DNA of 64,000 nucleotides from Lolium rigidum (GCF_022539505.1 NC_061511.1:33800620-33864619); one strand, 5' to 3'. Shown: positions 23,733-37,387, numbered from the stretch's first letter. Numbers and translations are program-made. Notes: a model not told the origin generated them from the letters alone.

Positions 23733-24377
23733 CTAAGAGAGATTGGGCGATATGATTTTAGCAGGGAACATACTTGGCATGGCTTGAGGTGCTTCTTGGT
23801 CTTCTGCGGCAGTCATGTTGTAGAGGCGGCCGTTGTTGTTATTCTGGTTCCTTCTGGCGGCAAAGCGGCGTTGGTTCTGAGCAGGTGCAGCGGGGTTGCC
23901 GGCAATCTTGGCGAGTCTCTTGGGGCACTCGTTGGAGTAGTGTCCCACAATTCCACATTCATAACAAGTTATGGTTGACTTGTCCTTGGGGTTGATGGGG
24001 ATGGCATTACTTCCAGTCTTTGGGGCAGTGTTGTTGTTGTTGTTGCTGTTGTTGTTGTTGGTGCGATTGTGGTTGTTGTTGCCTCCGGGCTTCGGGGGTC
24101 CTCCGTGGTTGTTGGTGTATTTTGGGCGGTAGTTCTGTGCAGGGGGCTTGTTGTACTTTGGAGTATATCCTCCAGATGAGTTGTTGCGGTACTTCTGGGT
24201 ATTGCTGGACCCATGCTGATTCATCATCCGGCGCTTGCGATTCTCATTGGCTTGGTGAAGCTTCCCTTCCATCTGGATGGCGGAGTCCACCAGAGCTTCT
24301 AGGTCAGCAAAGGGGATGTTGACCAGTACGGTCTGCATCATGGCGTCCTGGTTGGCGCTGCGAGTTGGTGGTGCTAT
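23733..24377 (-). pseudogene. Element A gag with an internal deletion
   Basis: Read leftward: a short N-terminal piece (APPTRSANQDAMMQ) passes straight into TVLVNIPFADLEALVDSAIQ, so the gag core present in element B (about 540 bp) is missing. The expected start ATG reads ATA, and the first usable ATG is at about 24341. The rest is intact: a basic, Asn-rich linker and a zinc knuckle CYECGIVGHYSNEC (C-x2-C-x4-H-x4-C), ending at a stop at 23733. The zinc knuckle binds RNA. It is probably unable to assemble particles alone because the core domain is gone. Confidence 0.8.
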
Positions 24378-24654
24378 CTGAACATCGGAGTGGATGATAA
24401 GATAAGAGGGAAATTTCTACGGTTTGTTTTGAATTAGAGTTCACGAAGTTCAAAATTTAAACATTCGAGTAGTGTTGAGGGGGGTATAACCAACAACACT
24501 TTTTCATTCATACCAAACATCACACATTACAAATCTAACACACCGTTGGTTTGAAGAACCATTCATTCGCTCTACGATACAAGGGGATCCTGATACAACT
24601 CACACCTACTTAAGTGCTGGGGTGATACTACTCTTCCGGGGAGATTCTTCGTCT

Positions 24655-25129
24655 TCACGGGTGATGTGCTTGGCGAGAGGCGAGGGCGTTGTCCAAATCC
24701 CTGCGAGTTTTGTACCGCCTGAAGTCCTGGTGTGCTACATAGGGGTTCATCTCCGTGTGTGGGGGCATGGTCATCGGTCGTCCCATGGAGTCATGTCTTG
24801 GGTAGTAGATGAAGCGAGTGTTCTTGATCTTGTTCTCATTTTGTCCACACAGACGGAAAATTGCTTCTTGCATAGCTCTGACTAGTCCTTCCTCCCAAGT
24901 GTTTCCCGTTACAGAAAACCAGGATGGTTTCCCATACCGGGGCTCCAAGCTTCCTTCGTAGATCAGTAGAAACGTCCCACCGAGGTGGTTCTCCGGAGTG
25001 GTTGTTGAGGGGTATTCCGAAGAACTCGGGAGACGGGTGTCCTAGATATTCCACTAGTTGCTTCAAATCCTTTTCGAACCTTAGGTCGCCTCCGGGGCCA
25101 AGCTGATAGGACTCCCATTGGTACTTCAT
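24655..25129 (-). pseudogene. Element A extra ORF between PBS and gag
   Basis: Starts MKYQWESYQLGPGGDLRFEK at 25129 and ends near 24655 (ASRQAHHP). It is the homologue of 37664-38137 in element B. A one-base difference near 24921 (ccaggatgg here, ccagatgg in B) splits it into two frames. The function is unknown. It has a conserved Trp/Phe-rich core and FIYYPRHDSMGRP, with no zinc finger, protease or polymerase motif. Confidence 0.65.
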
Positions 25130-25340
25130 CTGTGAGCAATTAGGATAAGTAAGTTAAAGAAGTAGTCAAGTGTGCAACATTTTAGGTAGGCTTGTAAAGA
25201 AAGTAAAGTATAGATTTCTCATTTTTGCAAAAGATCTCAAGGATAAGAGTAAGAACAAGTTTTCACAAATATTCACTTCATTGGTTTTTGAAACTAAGTT
25301 TTTCGGACGTCCATTCTAACTAGGGTCTCCTAAGGTCAAA

Positions 25341-25357
25341 CAATGGCTCGATACCAA
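25341..25357 (-). promoter_or_regulatory. Element A primer binding site (tRNA-Met type), degenerate
   Basis: The complement reads TTGGTATCGAGCC next to the LTR end. Element B has the full TTGGTATCAGAGCC, the standard initiator tRNA-Met PBS of plants. The difference is CAG to CG. Confidence 0.8.
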
Positions 25358-25359
25358 CT

Positions 25360-28300
25360 TGTCAACACCCGGATTTTTAAGTCCGGATGCCCGTTATGCC
25401 ATACATCGCAATCCCGGGAATATTGTTGTTGCGAGACATAACGAGTTGAATATCATAAGTCATCATTCATTACATATCATAGTCGTCTTACAAATAGATC
25501 ACATGATCCAATATTACAATAATAGTTGAACTATTGGTTCAACACACATCACAAATACATAGCGGAAGCGTAAAGATAAGGGACTCTCTAGTCCACGAGG
25601 CCAACGCTTGACGTCGGGAGTAGTCCTAGTTGTCGTAGACGTCCCGCTGTCCATCCTCTTCATACTGCTTGTTCCTCTTCATAGTCCGGCCATTCGAATA
25701 GCCGGGGACAAAGCCGTGAGTACTTCAAAGTACTCGCAAACTAATACTAATGTAAGTACTAACATTTCTAGTAAGGGGGATGCTAAGCTCTAGTTTCTTT
25801 TGCATAAAGCCAATTTTAGTTCACAAACATTTTAGTAAACAACTCTTCATGTGCTAACTAACTCAAGTGGGAACATTAGTGTCATTCCCACAACTCAATT
25901 GTGTTTCAAGTCAAAGTCGCTATTTCAAGTTCAAATCACAAGCCACCCTTCACATGTCACATTTTTGAAAAATTCTGATGACGGAACAGTATGGCCTTTC
26001 CAACCGTCCATAACCGTGGACGCGGCTATTCGAATAGTTCTACACTCTGCAGAGGTCGTACACTTGTGCCACAACATTTGCAATAATCCGTCAGAGTTAA
26101 CTGGCCCTGATTTATCACACTCCGTGTGCGGACTACCAACCATAACCTTTCACCTACATACCCTAGTATAGGCACCTCTCCCCATGAGCTTGGCCTCCCG
26201 GTGAAGACAAGCCGTCGGCCTGGGAACCGCACGAGGGCTTGGGCCGGACATTCACCTCATATTCACGTCATATCACATCGTTCCATATTTCTTTGGAGGC
26301 AGCCCTTGGCATAACCCCGATGACGCTTGTTCAGAGGGAACCCATACTAAGATACATAAACTTCTAGTTAAGCCCTACCCATATCGGGTATTGTGGGGGT
26401 ACTTGTAAAATTGGAATGGTATCGCATCCGAACTCAAACATCGGCTTTTGTAAAATTCACCATGTCATTCACAAGTCACATTCACCTTCAAAATCTTTCA
26501 ATAGAATGACTCAGCATTCCAAGGTTTTCAAATTCATTTCAAACTCACAAGTTCCCATCTAGAGTAGTCAATTTCATTTGTTAGCACTAGCAACTAGTCA
26601 TGAGGGGTGCTAACTAGCTTATAGCTTTATAGGCTAAGTTTGATGCTCTTGTTCTTCTATAAATCTAGACCCAGTGAATCATGAATCAAAAAGTAACTTT
26701 GATAAATCAAAATCAATAAAGCTTGTAAAGTAAAAGCTTGGGATGGGATCATTAAACATAAAGTATGATGTAGTGGTGCCTTGCTCTATCGAGCTTTGCA
26801 CTTGGGTAACTTGCAAGAATATTAGCTTGCATAGGTCTTAGCTTGCCTTGGTTGTTGAGGTGGTCAAAGTGATCTTCTTCTCCTTCCTCTTCGTAGAAGA
26901 CCTCCTCCTCCTGATAGTCTCTGGTACTAGCGTCTAAAATACGAATACGAGGATACAATCACCAAGCTAATTCAATGGCTATCACACATATTCACACAAG
27001 CTACTCTAAGCACACAATTAATATAATTAGGGTGCATTGGTGGTGTTGCTTGAGGACAAATAATTTCCTCTCATTATATATGTAAATGATAGTTTCCATA
27101 TGGTTCTTGAGAAATAATTTCCTCTCATTGAAATCTTCTTAAGATTTAATTTCTCAAACAATCACACCTGAATTCATGTTGACCTAAGTCAACCATTCAT
27201 CATCATAATTTGAGAAAATGATTTAAATGAGGTAGAGTACCTCATACTATTTAACAATGCTGATTATGATTTAACTTCACCAAGTATTTCATGTAAGAGT
27301 ATTTGACCAGGGGTCAATACTTCATATGAAAGTATTTGGGACAAGATTTAAATGAAGTGAAGCACTTCATACAATTTAATCCTAACATGGTAGTGATTTA
27401 ATGTCACCAAATAACTCAATATGAGATTATATAGACCATGGTCACTACCTCATGTTGAATTACTTGAGAACAAGATTTAAATGAGAGGAATACCTCTCAT
27501 ATGATTTAACACATAGTTGTAACTAAGTTAACAACTACTATTGAGGTGAGTTAATATCATCAACAATTCATATGAGACATATATGACCAGAGTCTCTACC
27601 TCATTTTGAATTGTTCATGACAAGATTTAAATGAGATAAAAACTCCCCTATGATTGATTAATAGTTTTGGACAATATCTTTGACTAGAAATAGCCATATA
27701 GTCCTTTATTTAAACTATGGAATGATCATGCAAAGTAAGCATGGTATATTTTTGCATAAACTATTAGTACAAGTGTAATGTGATTTATAGGAGTTGGAAT
27801 TAACTTAAAATCATTTGAGGTTGATTTTTAATAATTATTCTAAGGCAGAAAAGTTCCTGTCTTGTTTATTTTTATAATTTAATTCTACAACAGATATGGG
27901 TTTGAATCCAATGGCATTGTGTAGAGAAAACTCTAAGCTTTCCAAATATATAAATTTTGTAGAATTTGGCCAAGTAGATTTGGAGTTATTCAATTTCTAA
28001 CACAGCATCAGTTTGCAATTTATCTAAAAAGAATTAAACGAATTTGAATTCAAACAGGGGGCGGGAAAGAAGTGGGCCGGCCCAGCTGCGGCCTGGGCCA
28101 CGCATGCATGGCGCATGCACGTCGGGCGCGGGCGACGCACGCAGATCGTCGGATGACGATCCGACGGCGCTGGGCCGTCGTCTTCCTCCCGAACCAGGGA
28201 TCTTGCGGGGGCCATAACTTTCACCTCGGAGCTCGGATTAAGGCGGGGTTGGTTGCGTTGGAAAGCTCTCTTCAAGGGCTACAAGATGGGGTAGGAGTTG

Positions 28301-30899
28301 GAGGCTATGGTGACAAAAATCTGGGCAGTTTTGAGGGTGGCCGCCGGTGCACTCCGGCGAGGTTTTGGGGCCGTGGAGAGGCAAGGAGGGAGGAGGAGAG
28401 GCTCGAGGAGGGAGAGGAGGATGTTTCTATGTGTGGTGGTGCTGTCCAAGGCGAGAGGAGGGGTTTATATAGCGTGCAGGGGCGGGAACGCGACGGGGCG
28501 GCCATGGCGGCATGTGGCGAGGTCGACATGGTTCTGGCGCGTCCTCCGGCACGGGAGCGTGTCTGGCGGGATGCTGCCGTCTCGTGGTGCACACTGGTGA
28601 AGGGAGAGGGCGAGAGGGGCCCCGGGTCGACGGCGCTGGTCGACGCACGGTCGTGTCCAATGCATGTCGGGGCACGACCCGTTCCCGGCGGTGGCGGGTC
28701 TCTCTCCGACCAGGGCTAGGCTAGGCAGGCTCAGTAGGGTGTGAGGGAGTAGGGGGACATGGTAGGCCAGGCTAGATAGGTGGGGAGAGAGGGAGAGAGG
28801 GGTGCCATGTGTGGCATGGCCGGCATGGCCATGCACATGCATCTCTAGGGTCTCCCTTAGGGTTGCTGTGCTGCTTGTGAGGAGGAGAGGGGACCAGATG
28901 TTGGAGGGGACAAGGGAACATGTAGAGGCCTAGTGGTGGTCAAGGTTGGACAAGAAACACTATTTCAAATAGTGTTTGCATTTATGCCTATTTGCAACTT
29001 GCAAGTTTTGTCAAAAATTTGGTTTGTTCATTATGGTTCAAAAATTTGAAAATAGGATACTTGGATAAGTTGCAATTGACCAGAGACAAACATGTGTGGT
29101 GGTGGAATTTTAAAAATCAAAGAATTGCAAAATGTTAAAAAGTTCCAACTTTGCATGAGCATAGTTTTTGATCCAAGATGAATTTGGCATGGTTGTCTTT
29201 ACAAAAGTTGTTCATCTTGATGTCCTCTTGGATGACACGCGAAGAGTTGAGAAAGTTTAGTTAGAAAATATTGAATTGCAAGGGCTCAAATTAGTGATCA
29301 GACTATAATTGGCAGATTTGACCAATATCATATGTGAGCCAAATTTGAATTTGAAATTCATTTGAATTGTGTTTCTTTGATTCCAAAAGTTTTAATAAGT
29401 GTTTAGTATCATTATTCAACTCTTGGTGAAGGCCAAATTGGTCTAGGTCAAATATTTGGAAAAATGGCATAAACCATATGTGAGGGTTTTGTGAATTTCT
29501 AACTATTTATTCTTTTATTTTTCTTGGCCTCAATTTGACAAGGGTGAGGTTTATTTGATGTTAGATTGTGTGGGGACAAAGGTTCAAACCATTTTGAGGC
29601 AATGGGAGTGTCTAGGTCAAGATTTGCAAAATTGGCTAAATGTGTATGTGAGTGAAAATGGAATTTTCTCACTATTTGATTTCTCTCCATTTGATTTGAC
29701 TTTTCTTGACTCTAATGTGATTCCTATTAGTTTAGAAACATTTTCAAACCATTGAAACTATTTCAAATGGTCTTGTTCAAAGATTTGCAAAAATGGCCAT
29801 AACACATAAGAGGTGATGTGTCAAATTTCATTAAACTTGTAAATTGTTCCCATTGCTTTACTTGGGCATGGGTTAGGGTCAATTTAGTGTTATATTAGGT
29901 TGAGAGATGGTTTCACATCATTTGGGTAAGGTTTAAAGTCATAGGGCAAGAATTGGTGAAAATGGCTATGTGTCACATATGCCTCTATGCATATGTGGCA
30001 TTTGATTTTTAATTTGACTAGGCTTGACCCAATTGATGTTGTTGAGTGTTGAAATGGTATATAGGAGTTATCCAACCATTCACTACAAGTCTTAGGGTCA
30101 AGATCCTCAATTTCACAAATTTGATATTTTGCTCTCATATGCCTCTATGGCATTATTACTTTCTTTTCAAAATCTTTTGTTTCACTTTGGATTGTGTTTG
30201 AGAAGTACTAGATAAGGTTTGTGAAGGTTTTCCAATCCTCTAAATAAAGTAGAAAGGCCTAGGGTAAAGTTTTACAAAAATAGCCATAGGCACATATACC
30301 TCTAAGCATATGTTTGATTTTATTTTCTTTCTCACTTGAATTGGTTGATAATTACTTAGTTGGGTGTGTTGATGTATTTCAAATCATATACCAAGGTCAA
30401 CACTCAAAGTTGGAGCATTTGCAAAAAGTAGCCATAGGCTTGCATATGCCTTTATTATTTAATATCATTTTTTTAAATAGATGGTGATAATGAAGATGAG
30501 GTTTAGGTCTTAGTGGGGTTTACCATGGTTCATCACTATTTAGAGAAGAAAGAATGGTAGAGTTCAAAATTTATATATTAGAGCTATAGGCCCACATATG
30601 TCTTTTTCTTTTATCTTGGTTTCTCAAAATAGATCCAAATGATTTTTGAGAAGGTTAGGGTTTAGGGTTTTTCTTATTTGATTTCTTTCTCTTTTATTTT
30701 ATTTGGTTGGTGATCTTCACTTGATCACTTTAGGGTTTTAGGGTTTATCACATAGCAAAATAACACACATCATGACAAAACACAATTATTATGTATGAGC
30801 ACTAGACATAGTACTCTATGTAAGAAAAGTTTTTGTTGGTTCTCATTTTTGGAAAAAGGAAATTCATTTTCTCTTTGCTTTAAAATTTGGGATGTTACA
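25360..30899 (-). repeat. Element A 5' LTR (right copy)
   Basis: 5540 bp; almost identical to 18143-23679 from about 26.3 kb onward. More than twenty differences are packed in the first ~950 bp and lie mostly on CAG/CTG sites. Confidence 0.9.
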
Positions 30900-30904
30900 A
30901 CCGG

Positions 30905-31254
30905 TGCGATCCGAAGCCCCTCCGCTGGAATAGCTGGCCGGAGACGGTGGAGGTGGTGCGCCGGAGTGGTGTAGTCTAGATCTTCTCCCTTCTAGTTCTT
31001 AGGTTTACCCCTGTGGATCTTGGGGTGATGCCAGTAGCTTGGAGGTGGGGGCTCGATCTGTTCGGCCAGATCGGGCTCAGGCTAGGGTTCCTCTTCACCG
31101 GTTGGTTCCTCCAGTGGCCGGAGGTGCTGGCGAGCAAGAGGAGCACCATCTTCGTCAATAAAGCCGGTGGTCCTGCTGGGGCCGTGCTGAGAAGGGGGGG
31201 TTCCATTCCTTCTCTGCCTCTGTCCTGGCGTGGTGGCGAGGGGAGGTGTGTGGG
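30905..31254. other. Island of pre-insertion sequence between elements A and B
   Basis: 350 bp, GC-rich. With the LTR elements removed it joins 18142 on the left and 43240 on the right. It contains ctagggttcc and gccggtggtcctgctgg-type text typical of GC-rich transcribed leaders or retroposons. No coding signal I trust. Confidence 0.5.
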
Positions 31255-34200
31255 TGTCAACACCCGGATTTTTAAGTCCAGATACCTGTTATGCCATACA
31301 TCGCAATCCCAGGAATATTGTTGTTGCGAGACATAACAGTTGAATATCATAAGTCATCATTCATTACATACCATAGTCGTCTTACAAATAGAGATCACAT
31401 GATCCATATTACACAAATAGTTGATCTATTGATCAACATACACAAAGTTCATAGTTTCATAGCGGAAGCGTAAATCGAAGGGACTCTCTAGTCCACAGGC
31501 CAACGTCTGACGTCAGAAGATTCCCTAGTTGTCGTAGGCGTCCTGCTGGTCGTCCTCTTGATAGTTCTGCTCCTCTTCATAGTCTGGCCATTTGAATAGC
31601 CAGGGACAACGCCGTGAGTACTTTAAAGTACTCGCAAATTAATACTAATGTAAGTGCTAACAATTCTAGTAAGGGGTGCTAAGCTCTAGTTTATTTTGCA
31701 TAATGCCAATTTTAGTTCACAAACATTTTTGTAAACAACTCTTCATGTGCTAACTAACTCGAGTGGACACATTAGTGTCATTCCCACAACTCTGTTGTGA
31801 TTCGAAGTCAAAGTCACCTTTCAAATTCAAATTCACAGGTCACCATTCACCATTCATAGTTTTTAGAAAAGTTCTGATGCCGGAATAGTATGGCCTTCCC
31901 AACTATCCATAACCGCGGACGCGGCTATTCGAATAGGTTTAACTCTGCAGAGGTTGTACACTTGTGCCACAACAATTGCAATAGCTCGTCAGGGGTAACT
32001 GGCCCTGATTTATCGTACGCAGTACGCGAACTACCAATCCTAACCTTTCATTTACATACCCTAGTATAGGCACCTCTCCCCATGAGCTTGGCCTTCCGGT
32101 GATAGCCAACTGTTATCCCGGGAACCGCACGAGGCTTGGCCGTACAATTCACCTCAATTCACGTCATTTCACTTTCAACGGAGGCAGCCTCGGCATAACC
32201 CCTATGACGCTTGTTCAGAGGGAACCCATACTAAGACACCTAAATTTCCAGCTAAGCCTTACCCAGATTCAGGTATTGTGGGGGTACTTGTAAAATTGGA
32301 ATGGTATCGCATCCGAACCCAACCATCATTTTTTGTAAAGTTCACCAAGTCATTCACAGATCATATTCACCTTCAAAATCTTTCAAATAGAATGACTCAT
32401 CATTCCAAGGTTTTCAAAGTCATTTCATTTCACAAGTTCCCAACTAAGGTAGTCACTTTTAATTTAGCACTAGCATCTAAGTATGAGGGGTGCTAAGTAC
32501 TTTGCTTTGCTTCTAGGCTAACCTTGATACTCTTGTACTAATCCAATACTAATCAAGTGAATCATAAATCAAAAGTACTTTGATAAAACAAAAGTAAATA
32601 AAGCTTGTAAAGTAAAACTGGGAAATAGGATCATAAGCATAAAGTAAATGGGGTAATGCCTTGCTCATGGTGAGCTTTGCACTTTGCAAGAGTATTATCT
32701 TGCCTTGGTTGAGGTGGTGGTCAAAGTTCTCTTATCCTTCCTCTTTGTAGAAGACCTCCTCCTCCTGATAGTCTCCGGTACTAGCGTCTAAAATACGAAT
32801 ACGGGGTACACAATCATCATACCAAACTTATTTACTAAACTAAGCACACACATGATTCACACAACTTAAACTAGCATCACACCTTACTACTAAGTTGGTG
32901 GATGTGTTTTTCTTATTTAAGAAAAATAATTTCCTCTCATACTAACTTAGGTGTTACTTTTAATTACTTAGAGAAATAATTTCCTCTCATTATATTATTA
33001 ACATTTAATTTCTCTTATGAATAATATATGACCTAGGTTGACCAAAGTCAACCTCTTCATACTTATCATTTGAGAAAATGATTTAAATGAGGTTCCATAC
33101 CTCATGCAATTTAATACTAACATGGTAGTGATTTAATGTCACCAAATAACTCAATATGAGATTATATAGACCATGGTCACTACCTCATGTTGAATTACTT
33201 GAGAACAAGATTTAAATGAGAGGAATACCTCTCATATGATTTAACACATAGTTGTAACTAATTTAAAACTACTATTGAGGTGATTTAATATTTCTCAGGA
33301 AGAATCCTATGGGGTAATGAAGACTAAGGTCATTACCTCACATTTAATCACTTGAAATAAATATTTAAATGAGATGCTATACCTCATATAATTTAAATAC
33401 TATATTTGAAATGGTTTAAATGGGCTAGTTATTGACTACATAGCCAATATTTTGCTTCTAGCCCATGATCATACACAGTACCTATATTATATTTTTACAT
33501 AAACAATTAGAGTTTGTGAAATGTGAATTATGAGAGGTGGAATCACCTCAAAATTCAAAAGGGTTGATTTTTAATAATTATTCTAAGTCAGAAAAGTCCA
33601 TGTCTTGTTTATTTTTCTACTTTAATTCTACAACAGATATTGGTTTGAATCCAGTGGAATTGGATAGATAATTTCACAGGATTTCCAACCATATGAAATT
33701 CACTAAAAATGGCCAAGTAGATTTGGAGATATTTGATTTCTAGCAACGCATCTGATAGCAATTTAACTGAAAAAGAATTAAACGAAAATTTGAATCAAAC
33801 GGGGGCGGGAAAGAAGTGGGCCGGCCCAGCTGCGGCCTGGGCCACGCATGCATGGCGCATGCACGTCGGGTGCAGGCGGAGCATGCGGCGCGTCGGATCG
33901 GGATCCGACGGCGCTGGGCCGTCGTCTTCCTCCCGATGCTGCCAACTTGCGGGGGCCCTAACTCTCACCTCGGAGCTCGGATTGAGGCGGGGTTAGGTGC
34001 GTTGGAAAGGTCTTTCCAAGGGCTACAACTTTGCTGTAGGGCTCGGGGGCTATGGTGATGAAAATCTGGGCGGTTTTGAGGGATGCCGCCGGTGGCCGTG
34101 GCGAGCTCTTTGCTCCGGTGTGCGGCAGGGAGGGAGAGAGGGAGGCTCTAGGAGGGAGAGGAGGATGCTGCTAGGTGGTGTGGTGTTGTCTAAGAGCAGG

Positions 34201-36125
34201 GGCACGGCTTATATAGGCTCCAGGGACGGGAACGCGATGGGGCGGGCATGGGGCGACGTCGACGGTTCCGGCGCGTGCGCAGGCACGGGAGCGTGTCTGG
34301 CGGGCTGCTATCGTCCAGGGGAGCACGTGGGAGAAGGGAGAGGGAGAGAGGGGGCCTGGGTCGACGGCGCTCGTCGACTCACTGGCGCGTTCAGAGCGTG
34401 TCTGGCGGGCTCTGGGCGCGTCGAGGCACGTCCCGTTCCCGGCGTTGCCGTGTCCCTCTCTGACCAGGGCTAGTACTGTCATGTCCAGTAGGGCCAGGGA
34501 GTGCTGGGAGACAAGGTTGGCATGGCTAGCAAGGTAGGGAGGCTAGGGTGGCATGGTGTGTGCATGTATGGCCGACATGGCATGGTTTGTGCCAAAATGG
34601 TGCAATGCCAGGGTTGAAAAGGGGGCACTAGGGCATGGGGAGGCTAGGGAGGTGTTGCAGGGGACCAAGGGGAGACAAGGGTTGGGCCAACACTATTGCA
34701 AATAGTGTAAATTGATTTGGTGTGATATTGCTCACAAGGTGTTTGTAAAAATGGCCGAAAGAAAAATGTTTTCAAATTTTGGAAATATTTTTGGGGGATT
34801 GCATTCATATATTATTTGAAGTAGAAAGGTGGTGGTGGTGGTTAATTTGGTGAAAGTTTGCAAGATTTCAAATTGGGGTGAATCTTCTCTTTATTTCAAT
34901 GTCTCTACTTGTCTCCTTTATTCTAGTCAACCTAGGCAGAGTCAACCCTGATGGTCAACATCAAACTTGTTCATCTTGATGAGGTCTTGGATGACATGGC
35001 AGGAGTTGGTCAAGGTTGGTTTAGGAAAAGTCCAAACCAGGGGTGCAAAGTGGGTAACATTTTATAAATGGGCAAAGTGACCATTAACTTATGTGAGTTG
35101 AACTTGCATTTTTCTTTGATTTGATTCTGGTTTCTTTGATGCATTTGTGTTTGTTATTGATATATAAGTGTTTTACAACCAATGGCACAAGCCAAAGTGG
35201 CCTTGGTTGAAGATTTGCAAAAATGGCTAAATGTGTATGTGAGTGAAAATGGGATTTTCTCCCTATTTGTTTTCTCTCTTTTTGATTTGATTTTTCTTGA
35301 CTCCAAAATGATTCTTACTAGTTTAGGAACATTTCCCAACCATTGAAACCATTCCAAAAGGTCTAGCTCAAAGATTTGCAAAATTGGCCATAACACACGA
35401 GAGGTGATATGTCAATTTTCCTTATTCTTGTAATGTGCTCCCCTTGCTTCACTTGGGCAAGGTTGAGGGTCAATTTAGGGTTAGATTAGGTTTAGAGATG
35501 GTTTCACACCATTTGGTCAAAGTAGAAGTGCATAGGACAAGAATTGGTGAAAATGGCTATGTGTCACATATGCCTCTATGCATATGTGGCATTTGATTTT
35601 TAATTTGACTAGGCTTGACCCAATTGATGTTGTTGAGTGTTGAAATGGTATATAGGAGTGATCCAACCATTCACTACAAGTCTTAGGCTCAAGATCCTCA
35701 ATTTCACAAATTTGATATTTTGCTCTCATATGCCTCTATGGCATTATTACTTTCTTTTTAAAATCTTTTGTCTCACTTTGTATTGGGTTTGAGAAGTACT
35801 AGATACGGTTTATGAAGGTTTTCCAATCCTCTAAATAAAGTAGAAAGGCCTAGGGTAAAGTTTTACACAAATAGCCATAGGCACATATGCCTTTTTGTTA
35901 TTTAAATTCTTTTTATGTTATTTTAACTTGGATGGAAAAAGGGGATGTGAGGTTTAGGGTTTAAGAGTATTTCAAATACTAATTAAACAATCATGGCAAA
36001 AGCACAAGAATTAAGCAAGATCACTATGTATCAAACTTAATTTATTAAAAGTTTTTGTTGGTTCCAAAATTTGGAACTAGGGAAATTCATTTTGTTTGTT
36101 TTTTTGAAATTTTTGGGATGTTACA
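31255..36125 (-). repeat. Element B 3' LTR (left copy)
   Basis: 4871 bp; pairs with 38368-43234. A GC-rich block at 33800-34700 carries the complement of GCCTATATAAG (34208-34218), the probable LTR TATA box; the other copy is at 41318-41328. Confidence 0.9.
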
Positions 36126-36138
36126 AACCCTTCCCCCT
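36126..36138 (-). promoter_or_regulatory. Element B polypurine tract
   Basis: The complement reads AGGGGGAAGGGTT before the 3' LTR. Confidence 0.75.
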
Positions 36139-36203
36139 TAAACAAATCTCGGCCCGAGATTTTAAGAAAAGTTAGGTTCCTAAGAAAGATTGAGCAGTGA
36201 TAT

Positions 36204-36507
36204 TTAACAGGGGAACATACTTGGCATGGCCTGAGGGGCTTCCTGGGCTTCATTGGCAGTCATGTGGTAGAAACGGCCGTTGTTGTTGTTCTGGTTCCTT
36301 CTTCCTGCAAAGCGGCGCTGTTGCTGAGCAGGTGCTACGGTATTGGCGGCAATCTTGGCAAGCTTCTTGGGGCACTAAGTGGAGTAGTGACCCACTACTC
36401 CACATTCATAGCAGTTGACGGTGGACTTGTCTTTGGGGTTGACGGGAACAGCGTTACTCCCAGTCACGGGGGTAGTATTGGGGTGGTTGTTGTTGCCATT
36501 GGGGTGG

Positions 36508-36554
<47 letters not shown>

Positions 36555-37387
36555 GGTGTTGTTGTTGGTATTGCGGTTGTTGTTGTTGTTGCTTGGGCGG
36601 TAAGTCTGAGCTGGGGGCTTGTTGTATCTTGAGGCAAATCCTCTAGTTGAGTTGTTGCGGTACTTCTGGGCGTTGTTGGGTCCATTCTGGTTCATCATTC
36701 TTCTCTTGCGGTTCTCGTTGGCTTGGTGCAGCTTCCCTTCCATCTGGATGGCTGAGTCCACCAGGGCTTCGAGGTCGGCGAACGGAATGTTCACTAACAC
36801 GGTTTGCATTTCATCATGTAGTCCGTTCAGAAATCTCTCCTTCCTTTTCTCGTTGGTGTCGGTCTCATCCGGGGCGTACCTTGACCGAGTAAGAAACCTG
36901 TCGCGGTATTCCACCACGGACATTCTTCCTTGCTTGAGTTCCCGAACTCGTCTCTCATCTTCTTGATCAGTCCTTGGGGCACATGGTACTTGCTAAACTT
37001 CAGCTTGAAGTCTTCCCAGGTCATCATCTGTCCTGCATTCATGGCACGGGTGCTGGTCCACCAGGCTCTTGCGGGTCCTGGTAAGTAGTGCGTGGCAAAC
37101 AACACTTTCTCTGCGGCTTCAACTCCCGCAACTTCGAGGTTGTTCTCCATTGTCTTGAGCCATTCATCAGCATCTAGGGGTTCTTCAGTCTTGTTGAAAA
37201 TTGGAGGGTTGGTGTTCTGGAAGTTTTTGAGCTTAGATCCTGGGTGATCATGATGGCCTTGATTGTTGTTTGCAAGCTGTTGAAGTGCTGCAAGGTTGGC
37301 GTGGCGTTCAGCTTGCCTATCCTCCAGCATGGTTTGCAACATCTGCATCATGGCGTCTTGATTGGCGCTGCGGGTTGGTGGGGCCAT
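36204..37387 (-). pseudogene. Element B gag
   Basis: The ATG at 37387 (MAPPTRSANQDAMMQMLQTM) leads into the retrotransposon gag core (PLDADEWLKTMENNLEV, ARAWWTST, WEDFKLKFSKYHVP). The frame then shifts near 36937 and continues VVEYRDRFLTRSRYAPDE. There follow a poly-Asn tract, a zinc knuckle CYECGVVGHYST interrupted by a stop codon just before its last Cys (36378-36380), and the C-terminal tail ending near 36204. Element A has a sense codon at that stop. Both breaks make this copy non-functional as read. Confidence 0.85.
36505..36556 (-). repeat. (GTT)n microsatellite coding poly-Asn in gag
   Basis: About 15 uninterrupted gtt triplets encode Asn on the minus strand. Element A has a shorter, interrupted version near 24033-24060. 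Confidence 0.85.

Larger units (their letters stand above)
18143..30899 (-). mobile_element. Element A: gag-only LTR retrotransposon with 5.5-kb LTRs
   Basis: The LTRs are 18143-23679 (5537 bp) and 25360-30899 (5540 bp). On the plus strand they run TGTCAACACCCGG to GGGATGTTACA, so the element reads on the minus strand as TGTAACATCCC to GTGTTGACA. TSD ACCGG is perfect (18138-18142, 30900-30904). The interior is only 1680 bp with gag and an extra ORF, no protease or polymerase. The LTRs are nearly identical over 4.6 kb, so insertion is recent. Structurally it is a large-LTR, gag-bearing non-autonomous element. Confidence 0.9.
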
